Part shown: positions 63,952 through 64,000 of the stretch, piece by piece
How positions within the stretch are numbered: position 1 is the first letter of the stretch
How the letters are laid out: each line of letters starts with the position of its first letter
Assembly: GCA_023458595.1 (NCBI GenBank)
Contig: JAEWYT010000079.1
Span: forward strand, 12,609 to 76,608
Source: Pseudomonadota bacterium
Lineage (GTDB): Bacteria; Pseudomonadota; Alphaproteobacteria; Rhizobiales; Tepidamorphaceae
Reading direction: 5' to 3'
DNA length: 64,000 nucleotides
Translations under genes and position numbers: made by a program
The notes under the pieces: generated by a model
The model's input: only the letters and a program-made list of their open reading frames with translations
The model's database searches: none
What the model was told of the DNA's origin: nothing

Positions 63952-64000
63952 TCAATGAAACGGCCGGCGTCCGCGGGGCGCCGGCCGCACCGTAGCACAA

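Noticed and set aside
63002..64000. Open frame extending coxE to the right edge
   Set aside because: Out of phase with coxD on the same strand and without similarity; CoxE starts normally at 63001.

Overview
The window looks like a chromosomal segment of a GC-rich alphaproteobacterium, most likely of the Hyphomicrobiales (Rhizobiales) type. The support is a usg gene, an Anbu/ATP-grasp/alpha-E/transglutaminase operon, cox-type maturation genes with split XdhC proteins, NirK with NirV, an NsrR-type Rrf2 regulator, and short GTCCCGG...CCGGGAC palindromes. No rRNA, tRNA or CRISPR array was seen. The taxonomic placement is inferred from gene content only.

Region 1 (1-29 kb) is a catabolic island. 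A leftward operon starting near 12.5 kb encodes a fused class III CoA-transferase, an acyl-CoA dehydrogenase, a BadI-like ring-opening hydrolase, a COG0427 CoA-transferase/hydrolase, an ABC importer (ATPase and two permeases), an enoyl-CoA hydratase-like protein, an SCP2-type thiolase and a DUF35 Zn-ribbon partner, followed by a separate amidase. A rightward operon near 13.7 kb encodes another crotonase, the ABC binding protein, an AldA-type dehydrogenase and an aldo/keto reductase. Two IclR regulators, an IS3 deletion derivative, an ADH/ALDH pair, a TRAP transporter and an MmgE/PrpD protein follow. The two main promoters have been copied as one fused ~0.5 kb block to 23.8-24.4 kb, where they sit in front of the ADH/ALDH pair and the TRAP genes. 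All four promoters share an ATTCCG-N5-CGGAAT-like palindrome, which would join these operons into one regulon, probably under IclR control.

Region 2 (29.3-41.4 kb) starts with an IS5-like fragment and ends with a radC fragment. Between them is a six-gene operon whose order matches acetophenone carboxylase plus benzoylacetate-CoA ligase (apcABCDE-bal). It is preceded by a sigma-54 activator gene, palindromic upstream sites and a -24/-12 promoter.

Region 3 (41.5-51.5 kb) is a nitric-oxide/denitrification block: NsrR, a Crp/Fnr regulator, a divergent alternative oxidase, copper nitrite reductase NirK, NirV, and two divergent operons around an NsrR-box-like site. These carry DUF2249 proteins, an NnrS/heme-copper-like membrane protein, an Nfu_N-DUF59 fusion and several unknown small proteins.

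Region 4 (51.7-64 kb) looks like core genome: ArsR-SRPBCC, the Anbu operon, a DMT exporter, usg, then MobA-like/XdhC/LysE/XdhC and CoxE-CoxD maturation genes. No molybdenum hydroxylase structural genes lie inside the window.
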